Part shown: positions 33,571 to 40,729 of the stretch, piece by piece | Layout: every line of letters begins with the position of its first letter | Position numbering within the stretch: position 1 is the stretch's first letter | NCBI GenBank assembly: GCA_028280885.1 | Contig: JANQKY010000039.1 | Span: 1 to 43,528 of the forward strand | DNA from: Tepidamorphus sp. | Lineage (GTDB): Bacteria > Pseudomonadota > Alphaproteobacteria > Rhizobiales > Tepidamorphaceae | Reading direction: 5' to 3' | Length of the DNA stretch: 43,528 nucleotides | Position numbers and translations under genes: made by a program | The notes under the pieces: generated by a model | Database searches by the model: none | What the model was told of the DNA's origin: nothing | What the model saw: the letters and a program-made list of their open reading frames with translations, nothing else

Positions 33571-34164
33571 ATGAGTGTCATCCGGTTTCCCCGCGCGGTC
33601 GAAGAAAACGTGACGCCGCTGGTCGTCTTCGTCGACCTGCAGCAGGAATATGTCAGCGACGGACGGGCGCATGCGCTGTCCTGCCGCGAACCGTGGTGGA
33701 CGAACGCCCAGCGCCTGCTGACATTCGCGCGCCAGCAGAGCCTGCCGGTGGCCCATTTCCGGCAGTTGAAGAGCGAGCCCTTCTTCAACCGCGCCACTCC
33801 GTTCGCCGACTGGATCGAGGACTTCCGGCCGCGGCCGCACGAGATGGTGTTCGAACGCTCACAGCCGTCCTGCTATGCCAACGAGGCGTTCACCGCGCTG
33901 CTCAACAGCCTGACGCGCCCGGTGTTCCTGCTGGCCGGCCTGACCAGCGAAAGCAATTGTCTGTCGACCGTGTTCGACGCCTATCACCGCGGCCACGAGG
34001 CCGCGCTGGTGGCCGATGCCTGCGGTGCCCGCCGCCTCGGCGCGCATAGCGAGGCCGAGGTCCACGGTGTCGTCTCCGAAATCACCTCGCTGTTTGCCGA
34101 TGTCGTCTCGACAACGGAGGTCGTCGCGCAATATGCGGGGAGAAAGCCAAGCCTGGCCGGATAG
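33571..34164 (+). CDS. Isochorismatase-like cysteine hydrolase
   Basis: 197 residues from ATG 33571 (GGGAG seven bases upstream), 14 bp after the second GNAT gene. The fold is that of the isochorismatase superfamily: the catalytic Asp22 in VFVDLQQEY and the nucleophile Cys130 in LTSESNCLSTVFDAYHRG are present. The usual lysine of the D-K-C triad appears replaced: the corresponding segment reads MVFERSQPSCY (Glu95/Arg96). Members hydrolyse isochorismate, nicotinamide, carbamoyl- or acyl-amides; the substrate here is unknown. Confidence 0.87.
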   Translation: MSVIRFPRAVEENVTPLVVFVDLQQEYVSDGRAHALSCREPWWTNAQRLLTFARQQSLPVAHFRQLKSEPFFNRATPFADWIEDFRPRPHEMVFERSQPSCYANEAFTALLNSLTRPVFLLAGLTSESNCLSTVFDAYHRGHEAALVADACGARRLGAHSEAEVHGVVSEITSLFADVVSTTEVVAQYAGRKPSLAG

Positions 34165-34183
34165 GGTGCCGCCAGGCCAAACT

Positions 34184-34256
34184 GGGCCCGGAACCGGGCG
34201 ACCTCCCGACCTGTCATTAGCGGGGACCCGGGAAGTCGATGCCGGACCGGGCCCTT
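34184..34256 (+). terminator. Possible Rho-independent terminator after the hydrolase gene
   Basis: GGGCCCGG (34184-34191) pairs with CCGGGCCC near 34247-34254, directly followed by six T residues (34255-34260). Between them is a small nested hairpin GCCCGG-AA-CCGGGC. It is the clearest T-tract terminator in the window, although the outer loop is long. Confidence 0.45.
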
Positions 34257-34266
34257 TTTTGGCCAG

Positions 34267-34332
34267 CGCCCGGATTTGACGCCCGGATTTAACGCCTGAA
34301 TTTAACACCCGGATTTAACACCCGGGGCTTGA
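34267..34332. repeat. 13-bp tandem repeat, about 4.5 copies, upstream of the RNase T2 gene
   Basis: Units based on CRCCCGGATTTAA lie at 34267-34279, 34280-34292, 34293-34305 and 34306-34318, followed by a degenerate fifth from 34319. Copies differ by one to three bases. The repeat ends about 60 bp before the RNase T2 ATG, so copy-number change could alter promoter spacing or binding-site number. Confidence 0.9.
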
Positions 34333-34390
34333 CGTCCTTCGGGTCCGGACTGTTTGTTCTCCCGCATCCGCGACCTTACCGGAGACCCGA

Positions 34391-35434
34391 ATGCCGCTTC
34401 CGCGTTTCGCCTTCGCCGTTCTGCTCGGCGCGGGGCTGTCAGGCCTTGCCCCGATCGGTACCGCGGGCCGCGCCGCGGCCTTCGAGGCGCTCGACGGGCG
34501 CTTCACGGCAACGGTGTCCTGCCCGGCCTATCAATCGAAGAACACCCGCTCCAACCCCGGGGCTATCGCAACGGAAGTCGATCAGACCTATCGCGCGCTC
34601 GGCCTCAACCGGGCCTCCGGCGACTATGTCCAGATCGTCGTGCCCGGGGCGCCCGTGACCGACAGGCGCTGGGTTTTAGTCGAATGCGGAACGCTTCAGA
34701 CCGGTTCCGGCCGGCAGGACGCCGCCGTCTACGAAAATAGTAACGGCGACGATTCTGGCAGGGGCGGTCCGGAATCGCGCGACAATGTCCTCGCGGTCAG
34801 TTGGCAGCCGGCCTTTTGCGAAAGCCGGCGGAGCCGGCGGGAATGCGCGGCACTGAACCGGGACGCGCGGCATCCGGCCGCCACGCGGCTGTCGATCCAC
34901 GGGCTGTGGCCGCAGCCCTATGGGCGGTTCTATTGCGATGTTCCGCCCGCCCGGATCGAACAGGCCAAGAACGGCCGCTGGTCGGCGCTGCCCGCCCTGC
35001 CGCTCAGCGCGCAGACCCGGGCCGCGCTCGATACCGCGATGCCGGGCAGCGCGAGCCATCTGGACCGCTACCAATGGACCAAGCACGGCACCTGTTTCGG
35101 CGGGGCCGGCGGCGCGGAGGAATATTTCCGGGACACGCTCCATCTCCTTGTCCAGCTGAACGCCTCGGCCGTCAGGGCGTTTCTCGCCGACAACAGCGGG
35201 CGCTATGTTTCGGCCGCCGACCTTCGCGATGTCTTTGACAGCGCCTTCGGGCCGGGCGCCGGCGCGCGCGTCGATATCGACTGTTCCGATGCGGGCGATC
35301 GCCGGCTGATCATGGAATTGCGCATCCATCTGCGCGGGCGGATCACGCCCAAGGCAAATCTCGGCGACCTGATGCGGGCGGCGCGGCCGGTCGGGTCCGG
35401 CTGCCGCGGAGGCGAGATCGATGCCGCCGGCTGA
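34391..35434 (+). CDS. Secreted ribonuclease T2 family protein
   Basis: 347 residues with a signal peptide (first ~30). Both catalytic segments are intact: CAS-I SIHGLWPQ (~167-174) with its His, and CAS-II YQWTKHGTCF (~227-236) with Lys-His. RNase T2 enzymes cleave RNA through 2',3'-cyclic phosphates. A ~90-residue N-terminal region before the T2 core (ATVSCPAYQSKNTRSNPGA ...) resembles an SH3-like or substrate-binding add-on seen in some bacterial homologues. Periplasmic or extracellular RNA scavenging fits a cell with a full Pho system. Overlaps the next gene by 14 nt. Confidence 0.92.
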   Translation: MPLPRFAFAVLLGAGLSGLAPIGTAGRAAAFEALDGRFTATVSCPAYQSKNTRSNPGAIATEVDQTYRALGLNRASGDYVQIVVPGAPVTDRRWVLVECGTLQTGSGRQDAAVYENSNGDDSGRGGPESRDNVLAVSWQPAFCESRRSRRECAALNRDARHPAATRLSIHGLWPQPYGRFYCDVPPARIEQAKNGRWSALPALPLSAQTRAALDTAMPGSASHLDRYQWTKHGTCFGGAGGAEEYFRDTLHLLVQLNASAVRAFLADNSGRYVSAADLRDVFDSAFGPGAGARVDIDCSDAGDRRLIMELRIHLRGRITPKANLGDLMRAARPVGSGCRGGEIDAAG

Positions 35435-36338
35435 GCACAGCCAACCCGGCTGCCCGCCGGAACCCGAGGCGCTGCGCTGGACAATCGACGGCCTCGATCT
35501 TGCCGGGCTTGCCTGGGGGCCACAATCCGGCCGCCCGGTGCTGGCGCTGCACGGCTGGCTCGACAACGCGCTGAGCTTCGAGGCCCTGGGGCCGTTGCTT
35601 GAGGGATCCCGCGTGGTGGCGGTCGACCTGCCCGGCAACGGGTTGAGCGATCACGCCTCGGCGGATGCCACCTACAATCTGTGGGACGATCTGAGCCATG
35701 TGCACGGGCTGATCGACGCGCTCGGGTGGCGGCGCTGCACCCTGCTCGGCCATTCGCGCGGCGCCATTCAATCGACGCTCTACACCGCCGCCATGCCGGA
35801 GCGGGTCTCGGCCCTGATCACGCTCGACGCACTCATTCCCGTGCCCGTAGCGGATACCGAGGCGCCGGCGCAGCTTGGCGCCTTTCTTAAAGACCGGGTC
35901 CGCCATGCAAACCGCGCCGAACGGATCTTCGCCGGTCCCGAGGACTTCGCACAGCGGCGCGCGGCGCTGGGCACCCGCCGGGAGGCGGCCCTGCGCCTGG
36001 CGCCACGGGCGCTTGAACCGGTCGCTGACGGCTACCGGCTGCGCGGCGATCCGCGGCTGAGCGGCGCCTCGGCGATCAAGCTGAACGCGGCCCAATGCGC
36101 CGCCTTCCTGGACGCGATCCGGGCGCCGACGCTCTGCCTGTGGGCCGAGCAGGGTCTGAGCGCGCGCGGCAAGGGCGCGGCAGACGCGCTGCTGGCGGCG
36201 GCGGATCGGATCGCCGGTGTCACGCATCGCGACCTGCCCGGCGATCATCATTTTCACCTGGACGAGGCGGTCGCGCCGCTGATTGCCGGAGAGATCGAGG
36301 CGTTTCTGGCGGCCCTGGACGAAACGTCGGTGGCGTGA
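35421..36338 (+). CDS. Alpha/beta-hydrolase fold enzyme
   Basis: 305 residues, cytosolic (no signal). The oxyanion segment LALHGWLDN, the nucleophile elbow LLGHSRGA (Ser112) and the late histidine in GDHHFHLDE (~275-278) are present; the acid may be in LWAEQG. The family includes esterases, lipases and epoxide or haloalkane hydrolases, and the substrate cannot be assigned. The ATG overlaps the RNase T2 coding end by 14 nt, implying co-translation. Confidence 0.88.
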   Translation: MPPAEHSQPGCPPEPEALRWTIDGLDLAGLAWGPQSGRPVLALHGWLDNALSFEALGPLLEGSRVVAVDLPGNGLSDHASADATYNLWDDLSHVHGLIDALGWRRCTLLGHSRGAIQSTLYTAAMPERVSALITLDALIPVPVADTEAPAQLGAFLKDRVRHANRAERIFAGPEDFAQRRAALGTRREAALRLAPRALEPVADGYRLRGDPRLSGASAIKLNAAQCAAFLDAIRAPTLCLWAEQGLSARGKGAADALLAAADRIAGVTHRDLPGDHHFHLDEAVAPLIAGEIEAFLAALDETSVA

Positions 36339-36342
36339 GGCG

Positions 36343-37140
36343 TCAGCCCGTCGCGCCGTCGATGCCCTTGAGCTGGTCCCAGCGGTTGGGCGACGACATC
36401 ATCTTCTTCAGATAGGCCATGTTGACGGCGACGTCGTCCGGCGACAGGTCGCGGGCGGCGACCGTCTCCGCCTCGCGGAACTTGCCCTGCATGGCAAGCA
36501 CCAGGGCCAGGTTCTGGCGGACCTTGGGATGGGCGGCCGGATCGGACGCGGCGCGCCGCAACGTTGCTTCCGCCTTGTCGATATCGTCGGACAGGGCATA
36601 GGACAGGCCGAGATTGGCGAGAACCGTGGGATTGCCCGGATCGAGCGTCAGCGCGTGCTCGTAGCGCTTGCGCGCCTCGCCGCTGCGGCCAAGCTGGTCA
36701 AGCGCTGCGCCCTGCGCGGAATAGACGCGCGCGTCGCGGGCGCCGGCGGCCTCGGCCTCCTTGAGGATCGCCAGCGCGTCGCCCGGCCGGCCGTCGCGCA
36801 GCACCTGGCGGCCATAGGCGGACAAGAGCGCCGGATTGCCGGGCGCCTCGGCATTGGCCATCTCCAGGACGCCGGTAACATCGCTGTCGCGGCCGATCTC
36901 GCGCAGGCTGTCGGCAAAGGCGAGCGCGACGTCGGGATTGCCGGGATCGCGCTTGAAGTCCTTCTGCAGCCGCGCCGCGTATGTGAGCTGCTCCTGGGAG
37001 GGAGCGCCGTCCTGTGTAGCCACCGCCGGCGGTGCGGCGGTGCGCGAAATCGAGCCGGTGGTCAGGTTGCGCTGACATCCGCCGAGCGCCGTGGCGGCCA
37101 CGATCAGTCCCAGAACGGCGAAGCGCGCGGATGGATTCAT
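36343..37140 (-). CDS. TadD-like tetratricopeptide-repeat lipoprotein
   Basis: 265 residues. The lipobox ALGGC (Cys22) ends a signal peptide. At least four TPR-like helical pairs follow (DVALAFADSLREIGR, LLSAYGRQVLRDGRPGDALA, RVYSAQGAALDQLGRSGEAR, TVLANLGLSYALSDDIDKAE), and the C-terminal NMAYLKKMM...PNRW segment is typical of TadD of Flp/Tad pili in Hyphomicrobiales. It would sit on the inner leaflet of the outer membrane and help assemble the secretin. No other tad gene is in the window, so it is an orphan here. A CtrA-like site is upstream. Confidence 0.85.
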   Translation of the reverse strand: MNPSARFAVLGLIVAATALGGCQRNLTTGSISRTAAPPAVATQDGAPSQEQLTYAARLQKDFKRDPGNPDVALAFADSLREIGRDSDVTGVLEMANAEAPGNPALLSAYGRQVLRDGRPGDALAILKEAEAAGARDARVYSAQGAALDQLGRSGEARKRYEHALTLDPGNPTVLANLGLSYALSDDIDKAEATLRRAASDPAAHPKVRQNLALVLAMQGKFREAETVAARDLSPDDVAVNMAYLKKMMSSPNRWDQLKGIDGATG

Positions 37141-37230
37141 GGCTTGGATGCCCCCGGATATGTGCCAGCCCGATACTCCGCTGCAACGCCCGACCCGCAG
37201 CAGATGAAGCCCATCAATAGTTTGGTAACC

Positions 37231-37245
37231 CTAACATCCGGTTAA
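37231..37245 (-). promoter_or_regulatory. CtrA-like binding site upstream of the tadD-like gene
   Basis: On the minus strand TTAA-CCGGATG-TTAG matches the CtrA consensus TTAA-N7-TTAA at 7 of 8 positions, about 90 bp before the tadD-like ATG. CtrA controls Flp/Tad pilus genes in other alphaproteobacteria. The rest of 37141-37381 shows no other clear signal. Confidence 0.42.
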
Positions 37246-37381
37246 GCCGGCCGCGGATTGCAACCGCCCCTCGGCCCGAACCCGATTGGCGGACCGGCTG
37301 GCGGTGGACGCAAACCGAGAATCCGCTAGTGTCGCGGGAATGCACCCGCCCAGGCAGATCCCAGAGGAGACCGCATCCGAC

Positions 37382-38827
37382 ATGACCGCCGACGACACAG
37401 CCAGCCCCGGCAGCACAGCGACCGATTGCCTTCTGCCGTCCACCCATACGGGCGCCGCGACCGGCATCCGCTTCGTCGCGCCCGATGCCCTGGACGCCCT
37501 GGCAAACGGATTGAGCGACGCGCAGGCCGCCTTCCTCGAGGCGACCGGATTTGCCGCGAAACCGGGACAGATCGCCCTTCTCCCCGATCCGGCGGGCCAT
37601 CTCGACCGGGTGCTGTTCGGGCTTGGTGCCGAAGGCGCACCCGAGCGCACCGCGATGCTGCCGGGCAAGCTCGCCACCGCGCTGCCGGCCGGCACCTACC
37701 GGTTCGAGACCGACACGGACGCCTCGGGACCGGACGACATGGTGCTCGCCGTCCTGTCCTTTGCGCTCAGCGCCTACCGCTTCGCGCGCTACCGGGCGGC
37801 CGGCGATACGACCGCAAAGGCGAAACTCGTGGTTCCGGCGGAGATCGACGAGACGGAGATCCGCGCGGTCGCCGGCGGCATGTGCCTTGCCCGCGATCTC
37901 GTCAACACGCCGGCCAACGACCTCGGCCCGGACGAGCTCGAGGCCGCGGCCCGGACGCTTGCGGACAAACACGGCGCGGCGATCGCCGTGACGACGGGCG
38001 AAGACCTGATCGCGGCCGGCTTTCCGATGATCCACGCGGTCGGCCGGGCAAGCCACCGGGCGCCACGGCTGATCGACATAACCTGGGGCGATGAAACCGC
38101 GCTCAAGGTGACGCTGGTTGGCAAGGGCGTCGTGTTCGACACCGGCGGCCTCGACCTGAAGCCGGCCGCGGCGATGCTGATGATGAAGAAGGACATGGGC
38201 GGGGCGGCCTGCGTTCTGGGCCTTGCCAAGATGATCATGGCGACCGGCCTGCCCGTCCGGCTGCGTGTCCTGGTGCCGGCGGTGGAGAACGCGGTGGGCG
38301 GCGACGCCTTCCGGCCCGGCGATATCCTGAACAGCCGCAAGGGCCTGTCGGTGGAGATCGGCAACACCGACGCGGAGGGCCGGCTGGTGCTTGCCGACGC
38401 GCTGACGCTTGCCTGCGAGGAGCATCCCGATCTCCTCATCGACATGGCAACGCTGACCGGCGCCGCACGGGTCGCCCTTGGGCCCGACATCGCCGCCTTC
38501 TTCAGCCCCGACGAGGCGCTGGCGATGGAGATCGCCCGCCATGCCCATATCACCGACGATCCGGTCTGGCAGCTGCCGCTGTGGCAGCCCTATGGCAGGA
38601 TGCTGGAGTCCAAGCCCGCCGATATCAACAATGTCGGCGGCGGCCCCTTCGCCGGCGCCGTTACCGCAGCGCTGTTCCTTCAGCGCTTCGTCGACCCCGG
38701 CGTCTCCTGGGCGCATTTCGACGCCTATTGCTGGAACCGCGCGACGACGCCGGGCCGGCCCGAGGGCGGCGAGGCGCAGGCGATCCGCGGCCTCTATGCG
38801 ATGATCCGGGATCGCTATACGGCCTGA
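37382..38827 (+). CDS. M17 leucyl aminopeptidase family protein
   Basis: 481 residues from ATG 37382 (AGGAG about 12 bases upstream; ATG 37340 is an alternative). The C-terminal catalytic domain has the M17 metal and catalytic residues: GKGVVFDTGGLDLKP (~247-261; Lys, Asp), MKKDMGGAA (Asp) and the signature NTDAEGRLVLADAL (~327-340; Asp, Glu, Arg). These cytosolic, hexameric di-metal enzymes release N-terminal residues from peptides. The N-terminal domain diverges from E. coli PepA, as in the common second M17 paralogue of alphaproteobacteria. Confidence 0.94.
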   Translation: MTADDTASPGSTATDCLLPSTHTGAATGIRFVAPDALDALANGLSDAQAAFLEATGFAAKPGQIALLPDPAGHLDRVLFGLGAEGAPERTAMLPGKLATALPAGTYRFETDTDASGPDDMVLAVLSFALSAYRFARYRAAGDTTAKAKLVVPAEIDETEIRAVAGGMCLARDLVNTPANDLGPDELEAAARTLADKHGAAIAVTTGEDLIAAGFPMIHAVGRASHRAPRLIDITWGDETALKVTLVGKGVVFDTGGLDLKPAAAMLMMKKDMGGAACVLGLAKMIMATGLPVRLRVLVPAVENAVGGDAFRPGDILNSRKGLSVEIGNTDAEGRLVLADALTLACEEHPDLLIDMATLTGAARVALGPDIAAFFSPDEALAMEIARHAHITDDPVWQLPLWQPYGRMLESKPADINNVGGGPFAGAVTAALFLQRFVDPGVSWAHFDAYCWNRATTPGRPEGGEAQAIRGLYAMIRDRYTA

Positions 38828-38879
38828 ATACTGTCTGGCCGAAAAGCGCGCCCGCTACCGCTGCAAACGATCCGACGGC

Positions 38880-39230
38880 TTAGGTACAACCGCCGGGGAC
38901 ATCGAACCGTTGGGTTTTGTTCTCACCGACAACTTCGATCCCCTTGGAGCCGATGATACCGGTCAAGGGCCTACTTACTGTGTATGGCTTGGTCGCAGGC
39001 AGACAGAAGCCGTTCGGTAACGTGCCGATAACTTCTATCTTCCAATATTCCGGACATTTTATATAAATGACGGCCTGCAGGCATACTTCCATATTCAAAC
39101 AGGGCGCGGTGCCGCTGACTATCAAGCAAGGATCTTTGCTTCCGTCTACGTAGCGCACCTCTGCCTCTTCAAAGGAGATAACTCGCGTGCTTTGGCCGGG
39201 CGAGAGTGCTTCAACCGTTTCGGCGGACAT
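38880..39230 (-). CDS. Orphan small six-cysteine protein of unknown function
   Basis: 116 residues from ATG 39230 (GAGGGAG six bases upstream; the TTG at 39245 is rejected). It has six cysteines (35, 44, 50, 59, 76, 115), no signal peptide or membrane helix, and mainly beta-prone sequence (LQAVIYIKCPEYWKIEVIGT, GIIGSKGIEVVGENKTQRF). The gene and its 5' spacer are clearly more AT-rich than their neighbours, with codons rare elsewhere in the window. I do not recognise the family. Recent transfer is a reasonable inference. Confidence 0.72.
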   Translation of the reverse strand: MSAETVEALSPGQSTRVISFEEAEVRYVDGSKDPCLIVSGTAPCLNMEVCLQAVIYIKCPEYWKIEVIGTLPNGFCLPATKPYTVSRPLTGIIGSKGIEVVGENKTQRFDVPGGCT

Positions 39231-39245
39231 GTTTCGCTCCCTCAA

Positions 39246-39344
39246 TATACATCCAATAGTAGAGAATATTAGCCGAAATTAGCCAGTTATGCAACTTATA
39301 CGATAAATCCAGGCAAGCCTCTTTATCGGCGGCAAAACTGCGCT
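39246..39344 (-). promoter_or_regulatory. AT-rich promoter region of the six-cysteine protein gene, with a direct repeat
   Basis: ATTAGCC-GAA-ATTAGCC (39268-39284) gives a 10-bp-spaced direct repeat, suitable for two protein contacts on one DNA face. A TAATAT -10-like box on the minus strand overlaps it, 17 bp from a weak TTGCAT. This is among the most AT-rich stretches of the window. Confidence 0.4.
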
Positions 39345-40310
39345 CTAAGCGCTGCCGATCAGGATACCGGCGGCGAAGACCAGCGCGCCGCCGACGACGA
39401 CCTGGAAGGCCGCCGACAGGAATGGCGTGTCCATGTATTTGTAGCGGATCCAGGAAATCACCGCGAGTTCGATCGCCACGACGATGAAGGCGACCGCCGT
39501 TGCGATGCCGAAATGCGGAATGAGATAGGGCAGCGCGTGGCCGAGCCCGCCGATCGTCGTCATCAGCCCGCAGACGACGCCACGGATCCACGGGCTGCCG
39601 CGCCCGGTCAGCGAGCCGTCGTCGGACAGCGCCTCGGCAAAGCCCATCGAGATGCCCGCGCCGATGGAGGCGGCGAGCCCGACGAGGAAGGTCTGCCAGG
39701 TATCGTGGGTGGCGAAGGCCGCCGCAAACAGGGGTGCGAGCGTCGAGACCGAGCCGTCCATCAGGCCCGCCAGGCCGGGCTGGACCACCTGCAATACGAA
39801 TAACCGTCTAGCGGTTTCGTTTTCCGCCTTGGCGGCGTCGGTGCCCAAATGCTGCTCGCCGAGTTGCGCGGCGAGCGCCTCGTGCCCGGCCTCAGCCTCC
39901 GCCAGATCGCCGAGCAACTTGCGGATGCCCGCATCCGTCGTCCGCTCGGCGGCGCGCTGATAGAAGCGGCGGGATTCCGCCTCCATCGTCTCGACCTGGC
40001 GGCGGACCGTCTCGATGCCGAGCGACCGGGCCATCCAGTAGGGCCGGCGGGTGACGAAGCCGCGCACATCCTGCCGGCGGATCAGCGGTATGGTCTCTCC
40101 GAAGCGCGCGGTGAAGGTCTCGATCAGCCGGCGGCGATGCTCGTTTTCCTCCGCCGCCATCTCCTCGTAGACCGTGGCCGTATCGGGAAACGCGGCACGC
40201 AGGGCATCGGCATAGCTTGCATAGATCCGCCCGTCCTCCTCTTCCGCCGCGATGGCGAGCGCGAGGATTTCGCGTTCGGAAAGATCGGAAAATCGGCGTT
40301 TTGCGAACAT
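39345..40310 (-). CDS. mbfA: Membrane-bound ferritin MbfA (ferritin-like domain fused to VIT1/CCC1 transporter)
   Basis: 321 residues. The N-terminal ~150 residues are a rubrerythrin-like four-helix bundle with iron-binding glutamates and histidines (AIAAEEEDGRIYASY, MAAEENEHRRRL, METMEAESRRFYQRA, AEAEAGHEALA). The C-terminal half is a VIT1/CCC1 domain of about five helices (GLMDGSVSTLAPLFAAAFA, ASIGAGISMGFAEALSDDG). MbfA of Bradyrhizobium and Agrobacterium exports iron and protects against peroxide, under Irr. I could not find a convincing Irr box in the 60 bp upstream, though GAATC-N16-GATTC occurs there. Confidence 0.93.
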   Translation of the reverse strand: MFAKRRFSDLSEREILALAIAAEEEDGRIYASYADALRAAFPDTATVYEEMAAEENEHRRRLIETFTARFGETIPLIRRQDVRGFVTRRPYWMARSLGIETVRRQVETMEAESRRFYQRAAERTTDAGIRKLLGDLAEAEAGHEALAAQLGEQHLGTDAAKAENETARRLFVLQVVQPGLAGLMDGSVSTLAPLFAAAFATHDTWQTFLVGLAASIGAGISMGFAEALSDDGSLTGRGSPWIRGVVCGLMTTIGGLGHALPYLIPHFGIATAVAFIVVAIELAVISWIRYKYMDTPFLSAAFQVVVGGALVFAAGILIGSA

Positions 40311-40520
40311 TCTCGGCGTGTCCGGGAGGGAATCGGTGCCGATAGAGGCTGATTCTTACCCTAGCGGACATGGACTACGCCTGAGAACCCCCGATGGCCC
40401 GCCGCTGTCGGGTTTGGCGGGAACGGGCTTTGCGTTACGGCTGGGACGGCACTGGAGAGGATGGGTTCGAAGGAGATCGAGCTTATTTGAGGATGGTGAG
40501 CAATAGCAGGCGCAGACTGG
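40311..40520. other. Upstream region of mbfA
   Basis: The first 60 bp hold an inverted GAATC-N16-GATTC pair (two CcrM-type GANTC sites). Nothing else supportable is seen; short ORFs here lack start signals. Confidence 0.3.
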
Positions 40521-40678
40521 CCCTCACCCGGCCCTTCGGGCCGCCCTCTCCCGCTAAGGGGGAGAGGGTAAGAGACTAAATGGCACGCCCCTTCCCCCTG
40601 GCAAGAAGGCAACCGCATGGCACGTACCCTCTCCCCTCCGCGGGAGAGGGTGGCGAGCGCAAGCGAGCCGGGTGAGGG
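40521..40678. repeat. Paired inverted copies of a palindromic intergenic element
   Basis: The left copy (40521-40568) contains CCCTCACCCGGC, the hairpin CGGCCC-TTC-GGGCCG and CCCTCTCCC/GGGAGAGGG. The right copy (40626-40678) contains ACCCTCTCCC/GGGAGAGGGT and GCCGGGTGAGGG. The outer 12-bp arms (40521-40532 and 40667-40678) are perfectly complementary, so the whole region can fold as one cruciform. It is related to the 22-bp palindrome at 4448-4496. An ATGGCACG direct repeat lies between the copies. Confidence 0.8.
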
Positions 40679-40729
40679 GACGTCGATCACGCCACCAGGC
40701 CATCGGCCGGTTAGCGGCATGATCCGACC

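Noticed and set aside
34267..34318. CtrA sites from the repeated TTAA
   Set aside because: The TTAA boxes are 9 bp apart, not the 7 bp needed for a CtrA site; they simply reflect the 13-bp repeat.
37214..38716. 500-codon minus-strand ORF opposite the M17 aminopeptidase
   Set aside because: Antisense shadow; the plus strand has complete M17 catalytic signatures.
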